The notes below the pieces were generated by a model. That model did no database searches. It had not been told where the DNA came from and saw nothing but the letters and a program-made list of their open reading frames with translations. From contig CALWXY010000001.1 in the NCBI GenBank assembly GCA_944385595.1, forward strand, positions 1 to 12,663: DNA of 12,663 nt. Direction: 5' to 3'. Of this stretch, positions 1 to 6,330 are shown one piece after another. Origin of the DNA: an uncultured Oscillospiraceae bacterium (GTDB taxonomy: Bacteria; Bacillota; Clostridia; Oscillospirales; Oscillospiraceae). Position numbers and translations under genes: made by a program. Every line of letters starts with the position of its first letter. Within the stretch, counting starts at the first letter, position 1.

Positions 1-546
1 GGCATGGCCGTCTACTCCGTCGGTGAGGTTCACCGAATTCACCGTGCCGACTATGACAAAGGCTGCGAAAATGAAGTACACCGTCTCCGGAATATAAATC
101 GTCGTGCCGATGAACGGTATGTACAGCTCCGGCTTGAGGTAGCCGAAGTTTCTGAGCAGCAGGACAAAGGCTATGGCCACGACCAGCTGCAATATGAACT
201 TCTTTTTGGCCGTGAGGCCGAGGTTCTGCTTTTTCCTGAGCTTCTCATAGTCGTCGAGGAAGCCTATGGCGCCGTATATAAGCGCGAATATGAACACGAA
301 TATGTGCGCGTACTCGCCGACGAGCATATCTGCGAAGCCGACTGTGAGGCACACAACGGCTGTCGCCGCTATGAACATCAGCCCGCCCATTGTGGGCGTG
401 CCGGATTTGGACATGTGCCACACCGGGCCGTCCTCGCGTATCGCCTGGCCCGCCTTTATCCTGCGCAGCCACGGCACGAGGAAATACCCCACGCCTCCGG
501 ACACTATGAATGCTATTGCAAAAGCCGTTATCAGCCTTGTCGTCAT
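1..546 (-). CDS. mraY: MraY, phospho-N-acetylmuramoyl-pentapeptide transferase (N-terminal 182 codons; cut by window edge)
   Basis: MraY is the integral membrane enzyme that moves phospho-MurNAc-pentapeptide from UDP to undecaprenyl phosphate, making lipid I. The visible half carries family motifs in order: GTPTMGG at residues 49-55, the FLDDYEK segment at 96-102 with the paired aspartates expected at the Mg/catalytic site, and the uridine-site motif NLTDGVDG at 173-180. Hydrophobic helices lie around 3-25, 56-78, 80-97, 117-131 and 154-172. The ATG at 546 is chosen because a GGGGGAA ribosome binding site lies 7 nt upstream and the protein then begins at the usual point before the first helix. 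It follows murE after 19 nt. The gene runs off the window at base 1, so about half of the usual 320-360 residues is missing. The residue after DGVDG is His where the family usually has a small or aliphatic residue. Thirteen of the first fourteen Ile codons are ATA. Confidence 0.96.
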   Translation of the reverse strand, partial: MTTRLITAFAIAFIVSGGVGYFLVPWLRRIKAGQAIREDGPVWHMSKSGTPTMGGLMFIAATAVVCLTVGFADMLVGEYAHIFVFIFALIYGAIGFLDDYEKLRKKQNLGLTAKKKFILQLVVAIAFVLLLRNFGYLKPELYIPFIGTTIYIPETVYFIFAAFVIVGTVNSVNLTDGVDGHA

Positions 547-565
547 CAGTATGTTCCCCCGAACG

Positions 566-2032
566 TCAATTCGCTTTTTTCCGGGCCCTGAGCTGCAGAT
601 GCTCCGCGACTATCTCGCGCTCATCCATGTGGTGCTTTTCCTTACCGATAATCTGGTAATCCTCGTGCCCTTTGCCCGCAAGGATTATAATATCACCGGG
701 CATGTGATTGTCAATAGCGTATGCTATGGCCTCGCGCCTGTTTTCGATGACGGCGCGGGGCGTTCTTATGCCCTTCATGCCCGCGACTATCTCGTTTATA
801 ATCTCTCCGGGCTCCTCGGTGCGGGGATTGTCGGAGGTGACTATGACGAAATCGGCGAGCTTCGCCGCTATCGCGCCCATCAGCGGGCGCTTGGTCTTAT
901 CCCTGTCGCCGCCGCAGCCGAACAGCACGACGACGCGCCCCGGCGTGACCTCCTTCATGGCGCGCAGGACGTTCTCCAGCGCGTCGGGCGTGTGGGCGTA
1001 GTCTATGAGTATGGTGTAGTCGCCGTCGGTGGGGACCACCTCCACCCTGCCCTTCACGCCGTGGGCGGTGCGCAGCGAGGCGACGCATTTGTCCATAGGC
1101 AGGCCGAGGCATATGCCCGCCGCTATGACGCACAGCGCGTTATACGCGGAGAACTTGCCAGGTATTGGCAGGAACACCCTCGCGAGGCCGTCCTCCCCGT
1201 GGAGGGCGACGAATTTCACGCTGTCCGGGGCCGTGCGCAGATCGCGGGCTATGAGGTCGCCCTCGGTGCTGTCGACGGATATGGTGGTTATGGGGCATTT
1301 GGCCCGCTCTATCATCAGCGGCGCCCACTTGTCGTCTATGTTCACTATGCCCTTGTCGCACTGGGAGAACAGCAGAGTCTTGGCCTCGGCATAGCTCTCC
1401 ATGGTGCCGTGGAAGTCCAGATGATCCTGAGTGAGGTTCGTGAATATGCCGACGGCAAAGCGTATGCCCGCGACCCTGTCGAGCACCAGCGAGTGCGAGG
1501 AGACCTCCATGACCACATGCGTGCAGCCCGCGTCGGCCATCTGCCTGAACAGCTGCTGCAGCTCATATGACTCCGGCGTGGTGCGCTCGGTGTGCAGCTC
1601 CTCGGAGCCTATCATATTGCTGTTCGTGCCTATAAGGCCGACCTTCGCGCCGCAGACCTCCTCGAGCATGTGCTTTATCAGGAGCGTCGTGGTCGTCTTG
1701 CCGTTTGTGCCGGTGACGCCTATCATGGTCATGCCCGCGGCGGGGTCGCCGAACCAGGCCCTGCTCATCAGCGCGAGGGCGAGGCGGCTGTTCTCGACGC
1801 GGACGAATGGCACGTCGCCCTCCGGCCTTATCTGGCATACGATGGCGGCAGCTCCGTTTTTTACGGCGGAATCTATATATTTGTGCCCATCGGTCTCGAA
1901 GCCGACTATGGCGACGAACACGTCGCCGGGCTTCACGGCTCTCGAGTCGTAGCGGACTCCGCCGATTTCAAGCTCATCCGGCGCTGTCTGCTCGAGCACT
2001 TCGATATCTTTAAGCAGCTCTTTGAGTTTCAT
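566..2032 (-). CDS. murE: MurE, UDP-MurNAc-tripeptide synthetase, probably meso-diaminopimelate-adding
   Basis: MurE is the cytoplasmic ATP-dependent ligase that adds the third amino acid to UDP-MurNAc-L-Ala-D-Glu. The 488-residue protein is of normal family length. It shows the ATP loop GTNGKTT at about 108-114, the SSHSL and TNLTQDHLDFHG segments of the central domain, YAEAK with the lysine (about 218) that is carbamylated in characterised Mur ligases, and DYAHTPDALENVL in the C-terminal domain. The DNPR motif at about 401-404 is the known signature of enzymes that select meso-diaminopimelate rather than lysine, so DAP-type peptidoglycan is inferred. A TTG lies one codon upstream of the ATG; the ATG at 2032 is preferred because AGGAGG sits 7 nt before it and only 4 nt before the TTG. 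It lies 30 nt after the PBP gene and 19 nt before mraY, so co-transcription is likely. Confidence 0.97.
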   Translation of the reverse strand: MKLKELLKDIEVLEQTAPDELEIGGVRYDSRAVKPGDVFVAIVGFETDGHKYIDSAVKNGAAAIVCQIRPEGDVPFVRVENSRLALALMSRAWFGDPAAGMTMIGVTGTNGKTTTTLLIKHMLEEVCGAKVGLIGTNSNMIGSEELHTERTTPESYELQQLFRQMADAGCTHVVMEVSSHSLVLDRVAGIRFAVGIFTNLTQDHLDFHGTMESYAEAKTLLFSQCDKGIVNIDDKWAPLMIERAKCPITTISVDSTEGDLIARDLRTAPDSVKFVALHGEDGLARVFLPIPGKFSAYNALCVIAAGICLGLPMDKCVASLRTAHGVKGRVEVVPTDGDYTILIDYAHTPDALENVLRAMKEVTPGRVVVLFGCGGDRDKTKRPLMGAIAAKLADFVIVTSDNPRTEEPGEIINEIVAGMKGIRTPRAVIENRREAIAYAIDNHMPGDIIILAGKGHEDYQIIGKEKHHMDEREIVAEHLQLRARKKAN

Positions 2033-2039
2033 CAATATC

Positions 2040-2045
2040 CCTCCT
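2040..2045 (-). promoter_or_regulatory. Shine-Dalgarno AGGAGG deciding the murE start
   Basis: A perfect AGGAGG on the minus strand. Its 7-nt spacing to the ATG at 2032 is ideal, against 4 nt to the in-frame TTG at 2035, so the ATG is taken as the murE start. Confidence 0.8.
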
Positions 2046-2062
2046 GCGGGACTGCCCGCAAA

Positions 2063-4339
2063 TCAGTATCTGCCGAGCTCACCGTCGTCTGTGAGCGTGA
2101 CCTCTATGACGGAGCCCTGCTCCGCCGTGCTGCCCGCCGGTATGCTCTGGGCGGAGACGACTCCGCCGGAGCCCGCGCTGGAGCGCCGCACGAACAGCCC
2201 GCGCTCCGCGAGCAGGCTCACGGCCTCGTCGAGCGGCAGGCCGCTCAAATCCGGCACGGCGGCGCTGTCCCCGGTGGGGCCGCCCTCGGTGTAGACCACG
2301 ACCTCGCTCCCGGCGGCTATGGAGCTGCCTGCCAGCGGCAGCTGGGCCGTCACGCTCGCGCCGGAGCCCACGACCCTCGCCTCAAGTCCGGCGGCGCGCA
2401 GCGCAGACACGGCCCCGTCAACGGCCATGCCGGACAGCTCCGGCACGGTGCGGCTCATGCTCTCGAGCTGCTCGGCCGTGTAGCTCGGCTCAAAGCCCAG
2501 ATACGGCAGCGCGTCGGCGAGGAACTTCCCCACTGTCGGCGCGGCCATCTGACCTCCGCTTATGTATATGCCCGTCTCGCTGCTCGGCGTGTCGAGCAGG
2601 ATGAGCACCGCTATCTGCGGGTCATCCATCGGTGCGACGCCCAGGAACGAGACTATATACTCCTTGTCGCCGCCCGCGGCGTCCTGCGCGACCTTCTCGG
2701 AGGTGCCGGTTTTGCCGCCGATGCGGTAGCCCATGACGGCGGCGTTTTTGCCGGTGCCCTCCACCGGGTCGCCAACGACCTGCTCAAGCGCCTCGCGCAC
2801 CGTGGCACTGGTGCTCTCGCTTATCACGCGGCGCACGACCTGCGGCTCGGTGACCGAGACGGTCTGGCCGTCGGCGTCGCGCACCTCGCTCAGTATATGC
2901 GGCTTCATCAGCTCTCCGCCGTTCACGCAGGCGCTGACGGCGGTTATGAGCTGGAGCGGGGTTATGTTGAATGTCTGCCCGAACGAGGCCGCGGCGAGCT
3001 GGCTGAGATTGCCGCTGTCGATGAAGATGCTGTCGTCCCACCAGATGCTCCCGCTCTCGCCGTAGAGGTCTATGCCGGTCTTGTCGAAAAATCCGAACTC
3101 GCGGGCGTATTTGTAAAAGGCCTCGGGGCCGACGCGCAGCCCTATGTTCACGAAGGCGACGTTGCAGGAGTGCTGCAGCGCCTGTATGAGGGTCTGCGAG
3201 CCGTGGCCGCCGGATTTCCAGCATTTCACCGGCGTGTTTCGCCCGGTGACGCCTATGCTGCCGCCGCAGTAGAAGGTGTCGCTTCTGGAGACGACGCCCT
3301 CCTCCAGCGCCATTGCGAGGGTGATTATCTTGAACACCGAGCCTGGCTCGTAGGTGTCGCTCAGCGCCTTGTTTCGCCATTGGAGCTGCTGCGCGGCGGA
3401 GAGCAGCTCAGCGCGGCGCTCTATGTCCGGCTCGGCCAGAATCTCGAGCATTGTCTCGTCGGAGACGGCCTGATAGTCGTTGAGGTCGAAGTCGCCGAGG
3501 CTGGCCATGGCCAGTATCTCGCCGGTATTCACATCCATGACTATGCCGGCGGCGCCGTTTTGTATGTCATAGTCCTCTGTCGCCTGCTTGAGATGCTTTT
3601 CGAGGTAGTATTGCAGGCCGGAGTCTATAGTGAGTATGTGGTCGCTGCCGCTCACAGCGTCGCGGTAGTCCTCAAAATTGGTGAACAGCATGTCTGTTCC
3701 GGCAGAGTTTTTCGCCCTCACCACGCTTCCGTTTTGCCCGGTGAGTCCTGAATTGTAATAGGCCTCTATCCCGCTCAGGCCGGTGTTCTCGGTACCCACG
3801 AAACCTATGACGTGCGCGCACAGCGATGAGCCTGGATAGTAGCGCTTGGTGTCTGTCTCTATTTTTATGCCGTTCAGGCCGTACTCGTTTTTGAAGCTGC
3901 GGACGGCCTCGGCTGTGTCTATGTCGATTTTGGACGCAATGGTCTTATACCACGAGCTGCGGTCGCCCGCCTTTTCAATCACGCTCTCGGCGCTGACGCC
4001 CAGTATCTCCGACAGCCCCTCGGCTATGAGCTGGACGTCCTCATCGTATATGGCTATCTCCACGGGGCTTATGTACACGGTGTCCGCCGTGGCGCTCATG
4101 GCGAGGATATTGCCGTTTCTGTCATATATGGTGCCGCGGTGGGCGGTTATGGTGGTGCTGCGAAGCTGCTGGTCAATGGCTCTGCTCTCATACAGCTCAT
4201 GGTCGATTATCTGCAGCTTGAACAGGCGCGCGGCCACCACGGCAAAGGCCGCGACGCCGCAGACTATCAGCATGAAGAGTATTCGCCGCAGCAGCATCCT
4301 GTTCGGCTGCGGGGCGCGGTTATTCGATTTATCGGACAT
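2063..4339 (-). CDS. ftsI: Class B penicillin-binding protein with two PASTA repeats (FtsI/PBP2B/SpoVD family transpeptidase)
   Basis: A 758-residue membrane-anchored D,D-transpeptidase that cross-links septal or spore peptidoglycan. After a short charged N-terminus there is one membrane segment (about 16-40), then a PBP dimerisation domain beginning near RGTIYDRNG (68-76). The transpeptidase domain has all three catalytic motifs: SVFK with nucleophile Ser334, SCN at 391-393 and KTG at 543-545. Two PASTA repeats close the protein (about 631-686 and 695-751), each opening with VP[ED]LSG. The ATG at 4339 has GGAGGT 6 nt upstream. In Bacillus this position holds pbpB and spoVD side by side; here there is only one gene. 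B. subtilis PBP2B has two PASTA repeats and SpoVD one, so I favour a division role, but a sporulation enzyme is not excluded. Transpeptidase assignment is near certain; the symbol is by position and family. Confidence 0.93.
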   Translation of the reverse strand: MSDKSNNRAPQPNRMLLRRILFMLIVCGVAAFAVVAARLFKLQIIDHELYESRAIDQQLRSTTITAHRGTIYDRNGNILAMSATADTVYISPVEIAIYDEDVQLIAEGLSEILGVSAESVIEKAGDRSSWYKTIASKIDIDTAEAVRSFKNEYGLNGIKIETDTKRYYPGSSLCAHVIGFVGTENTGLSGIEAYYNSGLTGQNGSVVRAKNSAGTDMLFTNFEDYRDAVSGSDHILTIDSGLQYYLEKHLKQATEDYDIQNGAAGIVMDVNTGEILAMASLGDFDLNDYQAVSDETMLEILAEPDIERRAELLSAAQQLQWRNKALSDTYEPGSVFKIITLAMALEEGVVSRSDTFYCGGSIGVTGRNTPVKCWKSGGHGSQTLIQALQHSCNVAFVNIGLRVGPEAFYKYAREFGFFDKTGIDLYGESGSIWWDDSIFIDSGNLSQLAAASFGQTFNITPLQLITAVSACVNGGELMKPHILSEVRDADGQTVSVTEPQVVRRVISESTSATVREALEQVVGDPVEGTGKNAAVMGYRIGGKTGTSEKVAQDAAGGDKEYIVSFLGVAPMDDPQIAVLILLDTPSSETGIYISGGQMAAPTVGKFLADALPYLGFEPSYTAEQLESMSRTVPELSGMAVDGAVSALRAAGLEARVVGSGASVTAQLPLAGSSIAAGSEVVVYTEGGPTGDSAAVPDLSGLPLDEAVSLLAERGLFVRRSSAGSGGVVSAQSIPAGSTAEQGSVIEVTLTDDGELGRY

Positions 4340-4387
4340 GATGAGACCTCCGGATGGATGGGCGTTTGTACATAATACTGCCCTGTT

Positions 4388-4407
4388 CGCCCGAATTATT
4401 CCGGGCG
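4388..4407 (-). other. Small intercistronic hairpin between ftsL-like gene and PBP
   Basis: CGCCCG at 4388-4393 pairs with CGGGCG at 4402-4407 across an 8-nt loop, directly after the ftsL-like stop codon. There is no T-tract, so it is not an intrinsic terminator. It sits in the largest gap (69 nt) of the dcw cluster and may affect mRNA stability; that role is inferred. Confidence 0.35.
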
Positions 4408-4408
4408 G

Positions 4409-4786
4409 CTACGGCTCATCCGTCTGGCGCTCATAATACGCCGGGTATATGACTGTCAAATCCTCGTCCGGCGGCTCCACAAACCGCGCTATGGCGCTGC
4501 CCGGCGGCTCCATGCCCTGCTCCCCGGCCTGCTCGGCCAGGCTGTACGGGCTTAGCTCCGCCGCATCGCGCGCTGTTGCGAGGCGGCGCTCGGTGCTGAG
4601 CTGCTCAAGCTCCTGCTCCAGCGCGGCTGTCTCGTCGTTGACGGCGGTTATCTCCGCTCTGACGGCTATGCCCGCTGTGAGCAGCGCCGCCGTGAGCAGC
4701 GCTCCGCAGCAGATTGCGGCTGCGTGCAGCTTCCCTTCCCTGTTTCTTCTGCCCTTTCTCTCTGCCTGACGGCGGGCGGGCATCAT
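4409..4786 (-). CDS. ftsL: FtsL/DivIC-like small septum protein
   Basis: A 125-residue bitopic membrane protein recognised mainly by position and architecture, since FtsL sequences diverge strongly. A basic cytoplasmic N-terminus (1-19, rich in Arg and Lys) precedes one hydrophobic helix (about 20-44). A short heptad-like coiled-coil stretch rich in Glu, Leu and Ala follows (about 45-75), then a Pro- and acid-rich outer tail. FtsL-type proteins act with DivIB/FtsQ and DivIC/FtsB to recruit and activate the septal PBP, which is the next gene. Two ATG codons in tandem begin the frame. The first overlaps the rsmH stop in an ATGA arrangement, suggesting translational coupling; the second has better spacing from the GGAGAGG upstream. 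The choice changes one residue only. Confidence 0.8.
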   Translation of the reverse strand: MMPARRQAERKGRRNREGKLHAAAICCGALLTAALLTAGIAVRAEITAVNDETAALEQELEQLSTERRLATARDAAELSPYSLAEQAGEQGMEPPGSAIARFVEPPDEDLTVIYPAYYERQTDEP

Positions 4787-5721
4787 ATCCTCTCCGCCAC
4801 GCGCAGCTTGGCGCTGCGTGAGCGGGGGTTCTCCTCCAGCTCGCGCTCAGAGGGGAGTATTGGCTTTCTTGTGACGCTCCTCATGGTCTGCACAAAGCCG
4901 CAGGTGCACACCGGGAAATCTCTGGGGCAGGTGCAGCCCTTCTCGTGTGAGGCTATGGCGTTTTTCACCAGCCTGTCCTCAAGCGAGTGGAAGCTGATGA
5001 CCGCGAGCCTCCCGCCCGGCGTGAGGCGCTCCATTGCGGCGGAGAGCATGTCCGACACGGACTCAAGCTCGGCGTTCACCGCTATGCGTATGGCCTGAAA
5101 GCTGCGCTTTGCCGGGTGCTGCTTTTCGCGCAGAGCCTGCGCGGGCATGGCGCCTTTGATTATATCCACCAGCTGAAGCGTCGTCTCTATCGGCTGCTTT
5201 GAGCGCTCGCGGACTATGGCGGCGGCTATGCGCGGCGCGTAGCGCTCCTCGCCGAAGTCGTAGAGTATGCGCTTTATGCGCTCCTCCGGCCAGCTGTTGA
5301 CTATGTCGCGCGCCGTGACCGGCTCGCTCTCGTCCATGCGCATGTCGAGCGGCGCGTCGGCCATATATGAAAAGCCGCGCTCGGTCTCATCGAGCTGCGG
5401 CGAGGACACGCCGAGGTCAAACAGCATACCGTCCGCCTTGTCGACGCCCTGAGCGTCCATTATGGAGGCGAGCTCGCGGAAGTTGCCGTGAACCAGCGTG
5501 ACTCTGTCGGAATAATCGGCAAGGCGCTCTCCGGCGCGCTCTATGGCGCGCATGTCGCGGTCTATGGAGATGAGTCTCCCGCCCGCTGTGAGGCGTTTTG
5601 CTATCTCGAGCGAGTGGCCGCCCATGCCGAGCGTGCCGTCGATATAGACGCCGTCCGGCTTAATCTGCAGGCTGTCTATGCACTCGCCGAGCATGACGGA
5701 ATAGTGCTTGAACTCGCTCAA
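4783..5721 (-). CDS. rsmH: RsmH (MraW), 16S rRNA (cytosine-1402-N4)-methyltransferase
   Basis: RsmH uses S-adenosylmethionine to methylate N4 of C1402 in the ribosomal P site. The 312-residue protein has the expected family length and motifs: opening HYSVML (6-11), SAM loop DGTLGMGGHS (28-37), SIDRD (52-56), the DLGVSSPQLD block (102-111) with GFSYM and PLDMRMD following, HPAKRSFQAIRI (202-213) and SFHSLEDRLVK (243-253). A Cys-rich CTCP...CTC segment lies at 263-274. The frame stays open upstream into mraZ, but similarity begins at the TTG at 5721. That TTG overlaps the mraZ stop (TTGA) and has AAGGAG 8 nt upstream inside the mraZ end. This is therefore a rare TTG start probably coupled to mraZ translation. 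Its stop overlaps the next gene by 4 nt. Confidence 0.96.
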   Translation of the reverse strand: MSEFKHYSVMLGECIDSLQIKPDGVYIDGTLGMGGHSLEIAKRLTAGGRLISIDRDMRAIERAGERLADYSDRVTLVHGNFRELASIMDAQGVDKADGMLFDLGVSSPQLDETERGFSYMADAPLDMRMDESEPVTARDIVNSWPEERIKRILYDFGEERYAPRIAAAIVRERSKQPIETTLQLVDIIKGAMPAQALREKQHPAKRSFQAIRIAVNAELESVSDMLSAAMERLTPGGRLAVISFHSLEDRLVKNAIASHEKGCTCPRDFPVCTCGFVQTMRSVTRKPILPSERELEENPRSRSAKLRVAERI

Positions 5722-6134
5722 ATCATCAGCTCCTTCATGACGGCGGCAATATTCTCCGGCGTGATCTCCTCGCTCGCGACGCGCTGCCACTCGGCGCTGT
5801 CCCACAGCTCGGCGTGATTATTGCAGCCTATGATGGTGACGTTTTTGGTGAGGCCGGCGAAATTCCTGAGGTTCTGCGGCAGGAGGATTCTCCCCTGCGC
5901 GTCTAGCTCGAGGCGGCTGGCGTAGACGAACAGCGGGCGCATTCGCCGCTGCTCGACGTAGCTCATGGCGTTCACCCTCGCGGAGAACTCTGCCCAGCTC
6001 TCGCCGGAATAGAGCGACAGGCATTTGTCCATGGAGATGGTGACGAAAAATTCCGGCCCCAGCCGCTCACGCAGTCTCGCCGGAACGAACAGCCTCCCTT
6101 TGGAATCGAGAGTGTGCTGATATTCGCCTGTCAT
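5718..6134 (-). CDS. mraZ: MraZ, transcriptional regulator of the division/cell-wall cluster
   Basis: MraZ is a DNA-binding protein with two tandem SpoVT-AbrB folds that forms a ring and, in E. coli and Mycoplasma, binds short direct repeats at its own promoter. The 138-residue protein shows both halves. Each has the signature DxxGR: D10-R14 followed by LFVPARLRERL, and D78-R82 followed by ILLPQNLR. The start at 6134 gives the standard N-terminus MTGEYQHTLD and has GGAGGTGA just upstream; the open frame extends 16 codons further but that stretch overlaps the leader and operator. It is the first gene of the dcw cluster and its stop overlaps the rsmH TTG start. A promoter and tandem repeats that fit an autoregulatory operator lie 50-95 nt upstream. 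Confidence 0.96.
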   Translation of the reverse strand: MTGEYQHTLDSKGRLFVPARLRERLGPEFFVTISMDKCLSLYSGESWAEFSARVNAMSYVEQRRMRPLFVYASRLELDAQGRILLPQNLRNFAGLTKNVTIIGCNNHAELWDSAEWQRVASEEITPENIAAVMKELMI

Positions 6135-6139
6135 GCCGC

Positions 6140-6147
6140 TCACCTCC
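6140..6147 (-). promoter_or_regulatory. Shine-Dalgarno of mraZ
   Basis: GGAGGTGA on the minus strand, GGAGG lying 8 nt before the ATG at 6134. It decides the mraZ start against the longer open frame. Confidence 0.8.
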
Positions 6148-6175
6148 ACAAATCGTGGGAAATTGATGGTATAGC

Positions 6176-6195
6176 GCACCACTTTGCCCCACTAT
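6176..6195 (-). promoter_or_regulatory. Candidate MraZ operator: two adjacent 10-bp direct repeats
   Basis: Read on the minus strand, ATAGTGGGGC (6186-6195) is followed without a gap by AAAGTGGTGC (6176-6185). They match at 8 of 10 positions, so the GTGG core recurs every 10 bp, one helical turn. Characterised MraZ sites are GTGG/TGGG repeats with the same 10-bp period. The block begins at the expected transcription start of the promoter at 6202-6230, so a bound MraZ ring would cover the start site. Binding itself is inferred. Confidence 0.65.
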
Positions 6196-6201
6196 GCTTC
6201 A

Positions 6202-6230
6202 ATTATAAAGGCGGGCGCTCAAAAAATCAA
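6202..6230 (-). promoter_or_regulatory. Sigma-A type promoter of the mraZ/dcw cluster
   Basis: On the minus strand TTGATT (6225-6230) and a perfect TATAAT (6202-6207) are separated by exactly 17 nt. The expected start is near 6195, giving a leader of about 60 nt before the mraZ ATG. An A/T-rich run lies just upstream of the -35 box. This is the best promoter match I found in the window. Confidence 0.85.
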
Positions 6231-6283
6231 GAGCAGAAGTCCCCTTTTTTCGGTGCTTTTTCGACCCGGGCCATGAACGCAAG

Positions 6284-6314
6284 GCGCCCGCGCTCCGTTT
6301 TGGAGCGCGGGCGC
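6284..6314 (-). terminator. Perfect 13-bp GC-rich hairpin after the coiled-coil gene
   Basis: GCGCCCGCGCTCC (6284-6296) pairs perfectly with GGAGCGCGGGCGC (6302-6314) around a 5-nt loop, 17 nt past the stop of the coiled-coil gene. Its position suits the end of the uvrC-coaD operon. Neither strand has a T-tract directly after the stem, so it is not a textbook intrinsic terminator. It may be a U-less terminator, a mRNA 3'-end protector or a pause site. Confidence 0.55.
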
Positions 6315-6330
6315 GAGGCAATATTATATC

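Noticed and set aside
266..1570. A 434-codon plus-strand open frame opposite mraY and murE
   Set aside because: Antisense shadow of confident genes, no plausible start signal and no recognisable domain.
1592..3751. A 719-codon open frame on the plus strand opposite murE and the PBP gene
   Set aside because: It has no family motifs, a composition dominated by Ala, Arg, Val, His and Tyr as expected from the reverse of GC-rich codons, and lies fully antisense to two certain genes.
6323..6328. Second perfect TATAAT on the minus strand just after the coiled-coil gene stop
   Set aside because: No -35-like sequence at 16-18 nt upstream; the GC-rich hairpin would follow at once. The promoter at 6202-6230 is far better.
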